Assembly (NCBI RefSeq): GCF_900110755.1
Contig: NZ_FOFF01000011.1
Coordinates: 1 to 64,000 of the forward strand
DNA: 64,000 nt
Reading direction: 5' to 3'
Source: Streptomyces sp. yr375
Lineage (GTDB): Bacteria > Actinomycetota > Actinomycetes > Streptomycetales > Streptomycetaceae
Part shown: one piece after another, positions 16,020 to 23,420 of the stretch
How the letters are laid out: each line of letters begins with the position of its first letter
How positions within the stretch are numbered: position 1 is the first letter of the stretch
Made by a program: the position numbers and the translations under genes
The notes under the pieces: model-generated
Databases searched by the model: none
What the model was told of the DNA's origin: nothing
The model's input: only the letters and a program-made list of their open reading frames with translations

Positions 16020-17580
16020 CGGGCAGAGCCGCCACCAAGGCGCGGATGGCACCTTCCCCCAACGCCGGGTTGGCGGCGGCGTGTTGGACCAGTTCCTCGT
16101 CGTCGAGGAGTTCCGTCAGCCGGGCGGGCGGCAGGTTCGGGTGGCGGGCGAAGGCGGCCCGGACGGCGGGCTCGGGGTCCCGGGTGAGCCGTTCCACGGT
16201 CGCCGGCGCGGTCCCGGGGTCGCGGGCGGCCAGCGCTCGGACGGCGGGATCCTCGTCGTCGGCGTGCACGGCCAGCCCGTCGGTGGGGAAGTCGCGCCGG
16301 GTGAGGAGATGTGCGCGCTCGGGCCCGGTGTACTCCAGGAAGCAGCGCAGCAGGAGGGCGGGTGGGGCGTCCGGATGGTTCTGGGCCAGCAGGACGCGCA
16401 CGCCGAGGTCGCCGTCGGCGGCCAGCCGGGCCACGAGGTCCGGTGGCAGTGTGCGCTCCCGCGCCGCCTCCCGGCGCAGCATCGGGTGACCGGAGAGCGC
16501 GTCCCGGCGGACGGCCTCGGGGTCCCTGGGCACCAGCCGCTCGGGGTGGAAGCAGAACGGCTCGTCCAAGGGGACCTCGTAGGCGATCGAGGCCCGTTCC
16601 GCCTCGGTCCACGCGGGGTGGACGGACACGGACAGCCGCACCTTCGGGTCGGGATCGGCCGCGAGGAGTCGGCGTTCGTCGTGGTCGAGGTCCGGGTGGC
16701 GGGCGACCATGCGGCGTATGCCGGGGTCCGGATCCGAGACCAGGGCGCGCCGCTCGACGCGGCCGAGGTCCGCGCGGCGCGCGATGCGCCAGCGGACCTC
16801 CGGGTCCGGATCGGCGGCCAGCGAGGCCACCACATCGGGAGGAAGGCTGGGGTTCGCCGCGATCGTCGCCCGTTCGTCCGCACGGGCCGGGGCGGTGAGG
16901 ACACTGTCCACGACGGCCCGGCTGAGGGCGTCGTGCAGCAGCATGCCGGTGCGGGCGTGGCAGGAGTGGACGGGCAGCGCGCTCTCCACCCACGCCGGAT
17001 CCTCGTGCCGCAGTTGGTCGGCCGCCTGCTCCCGGACCTCGTCGTCGGGGTCGCGGAGCAGCGCGGCCCGCGTCTCGGCCGGCAGCCACCCCCACATGCC
17101 GACGCCCCAGGCACGGACCTTCGCGTCCGGATGCGTCGACATGGAACGGCGCAGTCCGAGGGAGAACTGCCAGTGGAAGGACCCGCCCAGGCATTCGCCG
17201 TCGTACGTGTTCATCATGTGGACGACGGTCTCGTCGGGCAGTGGCCGGATGTCCTCGTGGGAGGCGCGCCAGGGCCCGTCGGCGAGGATGGCGCGCACCC
17301 GCCACTCGGGGTCGTCCACCAGCCGTGCGCGGGCGGCCGGGTCGACGAGGCGGTTCCTGGCGAAGTAGGCCCGGGTGCGGGGGTCGGGATGCCCGATCAC
17401 CGCGTCGACGACCGCCTCGGGCAGCACCCGGTCCCGGCACAGCACCATCCGCGCCGCGAGCGGGCCGTCCGCGAGCAGCCGCAGCAGGACGTCCTGGGGA
17501 GCGGACGGATTGAGGGCCAGTCCGGCGAGCCGCCGGGTGGGCAGATCGGCGTCCTCCCAGATCTGCTCGGGTGTCGGCAT
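16012..17580 (-). CDS. LRV/HEAT-like repeat protein
   Basis: A 522-residue protein built of about 24-residue helical repeats with a recurring Asp-Pro-Asp-Pro-x-Val-Arg signature. Examples are LAADPDPEVRWRIARR, LVSDPDPGIRRMVARHPDL, LAADPDPKVRLSVSVHPAW and LTRDPEPAVRAAFARHPNLP. This matches leucine-rich-variant (LRV)/HEAT-type solenoids that mediate protein-protein contact; no catalytic domain or signal peptide is seen. Start ATG 17580 follows GGGGGGA. It converges on the vWA/MoxR operon with an 8-bp overlap of coding ends, so expression of one could affect the other. Function is unknown. Confidence 0.8.
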   Translation of the reverse strand: MPTPEQIWEDADLPTRRLAGLALNPSAPQDVLLRLLADGPLAARMVLCRDRVLPEAVVDAVIGHPDPRTRAYFARNRLVDPAARARLVDDPEWRVRAILADGPWRASHEDIRPLPDETVVHMMNTYDGECLGGSFHWQFSLGLRRSMSTHPDAKVRAWGVGMWGWLPAETRAALLRDPDDEVREQAADQLRHEDPAWVESALPVHSCHARTGMLLHDALSRAVVDSVLTAPARADERATIAANPSLPPDVVASLAADPDPEVRWRIARRADLGRVERRALVSDPDPGIRRMVARHPDLDHDERRLLAADPDPKVRLSVSVHPAWTEAERASIAYEVPLDEPFCFHPERLVPRDPEAVRRDALSGHPMLRREAARERTLPPDLVARLAADGDLGVRVLLAQNHPDAPPALLLRCFLEYTGPERAHLLTRRDFPTDGLAVHADDEDPAVRALAARDPGTAPATVERLTRDPEPAVRAAFARHPNLPPARLTELLDDEELVQHAAANPALGEGAIRALVAALPVS

Positions 17581-17594
17581 GCTGTGTCCCCCCT

Positions 17595-17670
17595 TACGAC
17601 GTTCCCCTACGGCGTTCCCCTACGACATACCGTTGTACGACATTCCGCCGTACGACGTTCCGCTTACGAC
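17595..17670. repeat. Degenerate TACGAC tandem array
   Basis: Six copies of TACGAC (one TACGGC) at 17595, 17608, 17621, 17636, 17651 and 17665, spaced 13-15 bp, mostly followed by GTTCC or ATTCC. It fills the space between the repeat-protein start and the GH43 stop codon and overlaps that stop. Role unknown. Confidence 0.75.
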
Positions 17671-19934
17671 GGCTGGTAGGAGCGCAGCAGCCGGTCGTAC
17701 TCCGCCTGGGTGACCGGCAGGACCGTGCCGTGCCGGGGCCTGGACGGGAGATCGTAGTCGGTGGACGGGGTCCAGGTGCCGGAGGCGAGGTCCGTCGTCT
17801 CGAACGGGAGGTAGCCGCGGCCGCCGAACTCGTCGAGGAACGCGTACCACTTGTCCTCGGTGTTGGACTTGAACACCAGCGGTCCCTCGGCCGCGCTCAT
17901 CTCACCCTTGCCGATGCCCTCGGCGACCGGAGCCCAGGAGAGGTCGAGCAGCGAGTCGCTCCTCTCCTCGAAGACGAACTTGCTGTTGGGCGTCGAGGAG
18001 CTGTTGTCGCGCTCGTCCTTGGAGAGGCGGAAGTACGTGCCGTCGTGTTGGATCACCGTGGAGTCGATCACCGAGTAGCCGCGGTCGATCCACACCTTGG
18101 GCTCGCTGAACGTGTAGAAGTCGCGGGTGGTGGCGTACATCATGCGGTTGTAGGTGTCGCCGGAGTGCGCCTCGTCGCCGTACAGCTTGGACGCCCAGAA
18201 GACCACGTACGCGCCGAGGCCGCTGTCGTAGTAGGCCTCCGGGGCCCAGGTGTTGCCGGCGCTGTCAGGGGAGACCCGCACCAGGCGCTGGTCGGTCCAG
18301 TGGACGAGGTCGGTGGACTCCCACACCATGACGGACTTGCTGCCGCGGCGCTGGGCGGCGTCCCAGTCGCCGTTGCCGTAGATCCTGAGGTCGGTGGCGA
18401 TCTGGTAGAACTTGTCGCCCTCGGGGGAGCGGATGATGAACGGGTCGCGCAGGCCCCGCTCGCCGAGCGTGGACGTCAGGACGGGCTTGCCGTCGTTCAA
18501 CTCCCGCCACTTCAAAGGGTCGTTGCCCTGACTCAGTGCGGCGTAGAGCTGCTCGCCGTCCGAGGTGCCCTCGCCGGTGAAGTAGCTGAAGAGGTAGCCC
18601 TTGAGGGGTTCCTGCGCGGGGAGTTCGGGGATCTTCGCGGTGAACACGCGGGTCGCGCTCGCCACGCCCTTGGTGACGGTCGCGGTCAGGTCGACCGTGG
18701 TGGCGCCGGTGCCGTGCGCGGGGCGATGGACCACGCCGTCGGCGGCGAGGACGTCTGCTCGCGCGGAGGTCCAGGTGACGGCGGTGCCGTACGAACCGGC
18801 CGCCGGGAGGGTGAGGTTGCCGCGTACGTCGTCGACGTTGTGCACCTCGAGGGCCTCGGCGGCCAGCCGGGTCGCGGTCGCGTCGTCGAAGGCGGCGCGG
18901 ACGGTGACGTCGAAGGTCCTGGTGGCAGTGACCGTGCCCTTCTTCAGCGTCGCCGTGAGCGTGGCGTGGCCGTCCGGTTCGCCCGCGGCGGGGCGGGTCA
19001 CCTCGCCGGTGTCCGACACCACGCCGGTGTCGTCGCTGGCCCAGGTGATCGCGGAGCCGCCGGCCGTGCCGGTCCTCGGCAGGTCCAGGTCGGCGGTGAC
19101 GGCGCCGGTGTCGCCGAGGTCCAGCGCCGCCCTGTCGTCGGCGACGCCCTGCGTGGCCACGGGGAGAGCGAGCCGCTCCACGTCGGAGGCGGCCAGCGCG
19201 CGGTCGTACACCCGGAAGTCGCGCAGGTCGCCCTTGAAAAGCTTGTCGCCCGAATAGACCGACCTGCCGAGGTAGTTGGCGGTGGTGATACCGGAGCCGA
19301 TGGCGCCGGGCGTGATGGTGACCGACGTGTTGCGGGCGATTTCGACGCCGTCCTCGTACAGCACGCCGGTGGTGCCGGACTGCGTGTAGGCGAGGTGCTT
19401 CCACACCGCGCGGGTGAGGTTGTGCGCGTCGGCGGGCCTGGTGGTCTGCTCCGTCGACCAGTTGCCGGTGGCGATCGAGGTGCGCAGGGAGTTGCCCGTG
19501 GCGAACAGGTAGCCGTCGCCGTTGGAGCCGCTGGAGTTGCCGAAGCCGTAGAGGAAGTACGGCGTCGACTGGCCGGCGTCGATCCGCACGTCCATGGCGA
19601 CGCTGATCGCGTCCAGGCCCTTCATGACGTCGTCCGGCACCTTGATGTAGGTGTCGGAGCCGTTGAAGGCGAGGCCCTGGCCGGTGGCCGACCAGCCGGC
19701 GGTGCCGACGACCGTGCCGTCACGGCCGTGGCCGGAGGCGTCGGTCGCCGTGGCGCCGGAGGCGGCGTCGAGCTTGTACCAGAGGGCCAGACCGTCCGAC
19801 ACGTCGGCAACCTCCGCCGCCTGCACGGGAGTTGTGGAACCGGTGAGCCCCAGGAGTAGTGACCCGGCGGTCAGCGCGGCCAGTTGTCCCGCTCCGCGTA
19901 GCGTGCGGACGCGGAAGCGTTCTCTGTGCGTCAT
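17664..19934 (-). CDS. Secreted LamG-GH43 glycoside hydrolase
   Basis: A 756-residue exported protein. A twin-Arg-poor Sec-type signal peptide (hydrophobic AALTAGSLLLGLTG, cleavage near VQAAE) is followed by a LamG/concanavalin-like domain (about 45-250, DGLALWYKLD to FRVYDRALAASDVERL). Two bacterial Ig-like stretches (about 255-430) come next, then a GH43-type five-bladed propeller (RDPFIIRSPEGDKFYQIATD, NTWAPEAYYD, SVIDSTVIQHDGTYFRLSKD) carrying candidate acidic residues. GH43 enzymes release arabinose, xylose or galactose from plant polysaccharides; the exact specificity cannot be read here. Start ATG 19934 lies behind a run of eight C on the coding-side leader. It is a lone gene with its own promoter region (19935-20084). 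Confidence 0.85.
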   Translation of the reverse strand: MTHRERFRVRTLRGAGQLAALTAGSLLLGLTGSTTPVQAAEVADVSDGLALWYKLDAASGATATDASGHGRDGTVVGTAGWSATGQGLAFNGSDTYIKVPDDVMKGLDAISVAMDVRIDAGQSTPYFLYGFGNSSGSNGDGYLFATGNSLRTSIATGNWSTEQTTRPADAHNLTRAVWKHLAYTQSGTTGVLYEDGVEIARNTSVTITPGAIGSGITTANYLGRSVYSGDKLFKGDLRDFRVYDRALAASDVERLALPVATQGVADDRAALDLGDTGAVTADLDLPRTGTAGGSAITWASDDTGVVSDTGEVTRPAAGEPDGHATLTATLKKGTVTATRTFDVTVRAAFDDATATRLAAEALEVHNVDDVRGNLTLPAAGSYGTAVTWTSARADVLAADGVVHRPAHGTGATTVDLTATVTKGVASATRVFTAKIPELPAQEPLKGYLFSYFTGEGTSDGEQLYAALSQGNDPLKWRELNDGKPVLTSTLGERGLRDPFIIRSPEGDKFYQIATDLRIYGNGDWDAAQRRGSKSVMVWESTDLVHWTDQRLVRVSPDSAGNTWAPEAYYDSGLGAYVVFWASKLYGDEAHSGDTYNRMMYATTRDFYTFSEPKVWIDRGYSVIDSTVIQHDGTYFRLSKDERDNSSSTPNSKFVFEERSDSLLDLSWAPVAEGIGKGEMSAAEGPLVFKSNTEDKWYAFLDEFGGRGYLPFETTDLASGTWTPSTDYDLPSRPRHGTVLPVTQAEYDRLLRSYQPS

Positions 19935-20041
19935 GGGGGGGGGATCGCCGTTTCAGCCGTGTGACGTGATGTTGCGAGAGTGTCAAACGCTGGGCATGGT
20001 CGCGTCAAGCCATGCCGAACGATGTCCGGCTGATCGAACAT

Positions 20042-20073
20042 AACGTCCCGAAGTGTCAACGTCCCGAAGCGTC
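20042..20073. repeat. Two 15-bp direct repeats between GH43 and pucR
   Basis: CGTCCCGAAGTGTCAA is followed directly by CGTCCCGAAGCGTCAA, identical except for one base. It lies between the GH43 start and the stop of the PucR gene. It could be a regulator site for the GH43 promoter or chance duplication. Confidence 0.5.
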
Positions 20074-20084
20074 AAGGACTCTGC

Positions 20085-21227
20085 TCAGCCCTGAGGTGAC
20101 AGCCATGACGTCAGCGCCCACCACCAGTGCAGTCCGTCCAGTGGGCCGGGATCGCCGTCGGTGAGGGACGTGGAGGTGATCTGGCGGAGTCGGCCCAGCC
20201 GGTAGCGGACCGTGTTGGGGTGGGTGAACAGGGCGGCGGCCGTCTGGTCCAGGCGACGCCCGTTGTCGAGGAACGCCAGTGCGGTGAGCGCGAGTTGACG
20301 GTGGAAGTCGTTCGACGCATCGAGCCCGCCGAGCAGCCGGCCGCTCAACAGCGAACCCAGTAACGGCTGTTCGGACAAGGCGAGCCGGGCCGCGAACTCC
20401 GTGACGTCGAACAGGCCGCGCAGCCCCTGTTCCCGGCCCAGGGCCACCGCCCGCACGCACAGCCGGTACAGCGCGGGCAGTTCGGGCAGGGCGGCGGCCG
20501 GGCCGACCACGACGAGGGCGTCCGGGGCGAGTTCGTCGGCGCTCGGCGGTCGCGGGCACACCCCGGCCAGGTGTCCGTCGACCAGCGCCGTGACCACGTG
20601 CGCCGAGCGCAGCGCCCGGCCCCGGGCCGGGGTGAGGGCGAGACAGCGGTAGCGCCCGTCGGCGTCGGCCCGGATACCGGCCCGCGCCAACTCCTCCACG
20701 GGCGGGGCGACTTCCCCCAGCAGGGCCTGCCGCAGCAGCCGCGCGCGCACCGCGCCGATCGCGCGCGGCGACTCGTGCTCGGCGGCGCGGTAGCCGTTGA
20801 TCACCTGCCGTTCGACCGCGTTCCCGTACTCCTGGAGGCGCAGCACCACCGACAGCAGCTCACGGTCCGGGACGCCCGCCGAACGGCAGCGGTCCACCGT
20901 GATCTCGGCCGCGCGGGCCAGCGCCGCCTGCACACCGCGCAGCACGGCGGTCATCGCCACGCCCTGGACGGCGCGGTCGGCGCCGAGCAACAGAGCGGCG
21001 GTGAAGTCCTGTTCGTCGACCGACGCGGTCGGCCCGGGCGCGGCGAACCAGGTACCGGCCGCGCGGATCATCGCCGCCGCGTGCGACCGGGTCGCCTCCT
21101 CGGTGAGCCGGGACAGCTCCGGAGAACGGCTCCTGGCCACGCGGACGAGCTCGACGCACACGTCCGGGTCGACGGCCATGCCCCGCAGGACCGCCGTGAC
21201 CTCCTCCGGTCCGTGGACGACGGTCAT
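20085..21227 (-). CDS. PucR-family transcriptional regulator
   Basis: About 380 residues. The C-terminal PucR-type helix-turn-helix is clear: LALTALAFLDNGRRLDQTAA then LFTHPNTVRYRLGRLRQIT. A middle segment (RYRCLALTPARG ... LVVVGPAAALPEL) resembles the GGDEF-like/CdaR domain. The start ATG 21227 is chosen because GGGAGGGG lies just upstream; the much longer frame to its right is antisense to the FAD dehydrogenase gene. PucR/CdaR proteins are activators responding to catabolic metabolites. It is divergent from the FAD dehydrogenase, whose promoter region contains a 12-bp repeat array, so it may regulate that gene. Confidence 0.85.
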   Translation of the reverse strand: MTVVHGPEEVTAVLRGMAVDPDVCVELVRVARSRSPELSRLTEEATRSHAAAMIRAAGTWFAAPGPTASVDEQDFTAALLLGADRAVQGVAMTAVLRGVQAALARAAEITVDRCRSAGVPDRELLSVVLRLQEYGNAVERQVINGYRAAEHESPRAIGAVRARLLRQALLGEVAPPVEELARAGIRADADGRYRCLALTPARGRALRSAHVVTALVDGHLAGVCPRPPSADELAPDALVVVGPAAALPELPALYRLCVRAVALGREQGLRGLFDVTEFAARLALSEQPLLGSLLSGRLLGGLDASNDFHRQLALTALAFLDNGRRLDQTAAALFTHPNTVRYRLGRLRQITSTSLTDGDPGPLDGLHWWWALTSWLSPQG

Positions 21228-21362
21228 GGTCCCCTCCCCGCGCCGCCGATGTCTCCGGGCCACAAGCAAGCGGGCGCCGCGTTGGCGCTCGTGCACTATC
21301 GCACCGCTGTGACGACCTGGTTTCCTGTGGGCTACCGACGGTAACAGTGCCCGCGTCACGGG

Positions 21363-21429
21363 AACACCCCTCGTAACACCCCTCGTAACACCCCTCGTAA
21401 CACCCCTCGTCATGCCCCTCGTAACGCCC
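21363..21429. repeat. 12-bp tandem repeat array in the pucR/FAD-dehydrogenase divergent region
   Basis: Four perfect copies of AACACCCCTCGT (21363-21410), a fifth variant CATGCCCCTCGT, and a partial AACGCCC. It sits directly upstream of the ribosome-binding site of the FAD dehydrogenase (GGGAGGGCCACTC, ATG 21444). Iterons for a regulator or a slippage-prone spacer are both possible. Confidence 0.85.
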
Positions 21430-21443
21430 TGGGAGGGCCACTC

Positions 21444-23231
21444 ATGGACAACCCAGAATCCGCTGCCGGGATCACGCGCCGCCACGCCCTGACCGTGACC
21501 GGCGGGGTCCTGGCGGGTGCGTCCCTCGCCGCCCAGGCCTTCCCCGCCTTCGGCGCCGAGTCGCAGGACGCGGACGCGATCGTCGTCGGCCACGGCCTCG
21601 CCGGACTCGTCGCCACCGCCGAACTCGCCGCCGCCGGACGCAAGGTGCTGCTCCTGGACCAGGAACCCGAGGCGAGCCTCGGCGGGCAGGCCTTCTGGTC
21701 CTTCGGCGGCCTGTTCTTCGTCAACTCCGACGAACAGCGCCTGATGGGCGTCAAGGACACCTACGACCTGGCCTGGCAGGACTGGCAGGGCACGGCAGGA
21801 TTCGACCGGGGCGTCGACGACCCCAAGGGCCAGGACTACTGGGCCTACCAGTGGGCCAAGGCGTACGTCGAGTTCGCGTCCGGCGAGAAGCGGTCCTGGC
21901 TGTCCGGGCTCGGCGTGCAGTGGTTCCCGATCGTCGGCTGGGCGGAGCGCGGCGGCGGCCTCGCGACCGGGCACGGCAACTCGGTGCCCCGCTTCCACGT
22001 CACCTGGGGCACCGGACCGGCCGTGGTCGAGCCGTTCGAGAAGAAGGTGCGGGCCGCGGTCGCCGACAACAAGGTGACCTTCAAGTTCCGGCACCGCGTC
22101 GACGGGCTGGTCACCACCGGCGGAGTCGTCACCGGCGTACGCGGCGCGATCCTGGAGCCGAGCAGCGCCGCCCGCGGCAAGCCCAGCTCCCGCACGGTCG
22201 TCGGCGACTTCGAACTGCGCGCCCCGGTCGTCGTCGTCACCTCCGGCGGCATCGGCGCCAACCACGACCTCGTCCGGCAGAACTGGCCCGCCCGCATGGG
22301 CACCCCGCCGAAGTTCATGGTCACCGGCGTCCCCGCGCACGTGGACGGCCGGATGCTGGCGATCACGCAGCAGGCGGGCGGCCGCATCGTCAACCCGGAC
22401 CGGATGTGGCACTACACCGAGGGCCTCAGGAACTACGACCCGATCTGGCCGGGTCACGGCATCCGGATCCTCCCCGGCCCGTCCTCCATGTGGTTCGACG
22501 CGACGGGCAAGCGGTTCAGCACGCCCGACATGCCGGGCTACGACACCCTGCACACGCTCAAGACGATCGTGGACTCCGGGCACGACTACTCCTGGTTCGT
22601 CACCACCCAGAAGATCATCGCCAAGGAGTTCGCGCTCTCCGGGTCCGAACAGAACCCCGACCTCACCAACAAGAACGTCTGGCAGTTGCTGTCGCGGATC
22701 TGGCAGACCCCCGAGCCGATCGAGAAGTTCAAGAACAAGGGCGAGGACTTCGTCGTCGCCACCACGCTCACCGACCTCGTCGCCGGCATGAACAAGCTGA
22801 CCGGCGACAACCTGATCCAGCTCGCCGACCTCAAACGGCAGATCGAGGCCCGCGATCGGGAGATCGACAACCCGTACAGCAAGGACGCGCAGGTCATGGG
22901 CATCCGCAACGCCCTGAGCTACACGGGCGACTCGCTCAGCCGGACGGCCGCCATCCACCGGATCCTCGACTCGAGCGCCGGGCCGCTGATCGCCGTACGC
23001 CTCAACGTCCTCACCCGCAAGACCCTCGGCGGCCTCCAGACCGACCTCTCCGGACGGGTCCTGGACGCGACCGGCAACCCCGTGCCCGGCCTGTACGCGG
23101 CCGGGGAGGTCGCCGGGTTCGGCGGCGGCGGGATGCACGGCTACCGCTCCCTGGAGGGCACCTTCCTCGGCGGCTGCCTGTTCTCCGGACGCCAGGCCGG
23201 CCGGGCGGCAGCGGCGGCCACCGCGACCTGA
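21444..23231 (+). CDS. Tat-exported FAD-binding dehydrogenase (3-ketosteroid/fumarate reductase-like)
   Basis: A 595-residue flavoprotein. The N-terminus has a Tat signal (ITRRHALTVTGGVLAGASLA, then AQAFPAFGAES). The dinucleotide-binding fold follows as AIVVGHGLAGLVATAELAAA with LLLDQEPEASLGGQAFWS, and the closing FAD contact is VPGLYAAGEVAGFGGGGMHG then YRSLEG near the C-terminus. This is the FAD_binding_2 superfamily that includes 3-ketosteroid-delta1-dehydrogenases and fumarate reductases; the substrate is not evident. Start ATG 21444 follows GGGAGGG. Its divergent neighbour is a PucR regulator. It should act outside the membrane as a folded holoenzyme. Confidence 0.87.
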   Translation: MDNPESAAGITRRHALTVTGGVLAGASLAAQAFPAFGAESQDADAIVVGHGLAGLVATAELAAAGRKVLLLDQEPEASLGGQAFWSFGGLFFVNSDEQRLMGVKDTYDLAWQDWQGTAGFDRGVDDPKGQDYWAYQWAKAYVEFASGEKRSWLSGLGVQWFPIVGWAERGGGLATGHGNSVPRFHVTWGTGPAVVEPFEKKVRAAVADNKVTFKFRHRVDGLVTTGGVVTGVRGAILEPSSAARGKPSSRTVVGDFELRAPVVVVTSGGIGANHDLVRQNWPARMGTPPKFMVTGVPAHVDGRMLAITQQAGGRIVNPDRMWHYTEGLRNYDPIWPGHGIRILPGPSSMWFDATGKRFSTPDMPGYDTLHTLKTIVDSGHDYSWFVTTQKIIAKEFALSGSEQNPDLTNKNVWQLLSRIWQTPEPIEKFKNKGEDFVVATTLTDLVAGMNKLTGDNLIQLADLKRQIEARDREIDNPYSKDAQVMGIRNALSYTGDSLSRTAAIHRILDSSAGPLIAVRLNVLTRKTLGGLQTDLSGRVLDATGNPVPGLYAAGEVAGFGGGGMHGYRSLEGTFLGGCLFSGRQAGRAAAAATAT

Positions 23232-23245
23232 GAACAACGCATCGG

Positions 23246-23316
23246 CCGCACGGCAGAACCCTTAGGTCACACGGCAGAACCCTCCGGCCGCCCGGCAGGA
23301 CCCTTCGGCCGCACGG
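23246..23316. repeat. 21-bp tandem repeats downstream of the FAD dehydrogenase
   Basis: Three imperfect 21-bp units (CCGCACGGCAGAACCCTTAGG at 23246 and variants at 23267 and 23288) plus a partial fourth at 23309. They lie between the dehydrogenase stop and the pyc leader hairpin. No coding potential is evident. Confidence 0.75.
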
Positions 23317-23335
23317 TCCATACGAGCGAGACATG

Positions 23336-23378
23336 CGGTGAGTGGCCCGGCTCACATGGTCAACCGGGCCGCTCACCG
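23336..23378 (+). terminator. Strong hairpin before pyc (terminator or leader structure)
   Basis: CGGTGAGTGGCCCGG (23336-23350) pairs with CCGGGCCGCTCACCG (23364-23378): 15 bp with a single T-G pair and a 13-base loop, ending 42 bases before the pyc ATG. There is no T-tract. It could terminate the upstream gene or lie in the pyc 5' leader. Confidence 0.55.
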
Positions 23379-23420
23379 ACACGATGGGTCCCGTCACCGG
23401 CAGGCTGAAGGGGTCCCAGG

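Noticed and set aside
17571..19859. 762-codon plus-strand frame opposite the GH43 gene
   Set aside because: It has Val/Gly/Arg shadow composition and no motifs, while the minus strand has signal peptide, LamG and GH43 motifs.
21360..21440. Minus-strand peptide with repeated Tyr-Glu-Gly-Cys units
   Set aside because: It is only the translation of the 12-bp DNA repeat in one frame, with no start signal or homology; treated as a DNA repeat.
21228..23237. Minus-strand frame extending pucR to 1050 codons
   Set aside because: It is antisense to the FAD dehydrogenase; the Shine-Dalgarno and homology place the pucR start at 21227.
17595..23316. Possible CRISPR arrays from the short repeat clusters
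   Set aside because: Units are 12-21 bp, directly abutting or with no unique spacers, and no cas genes are present.
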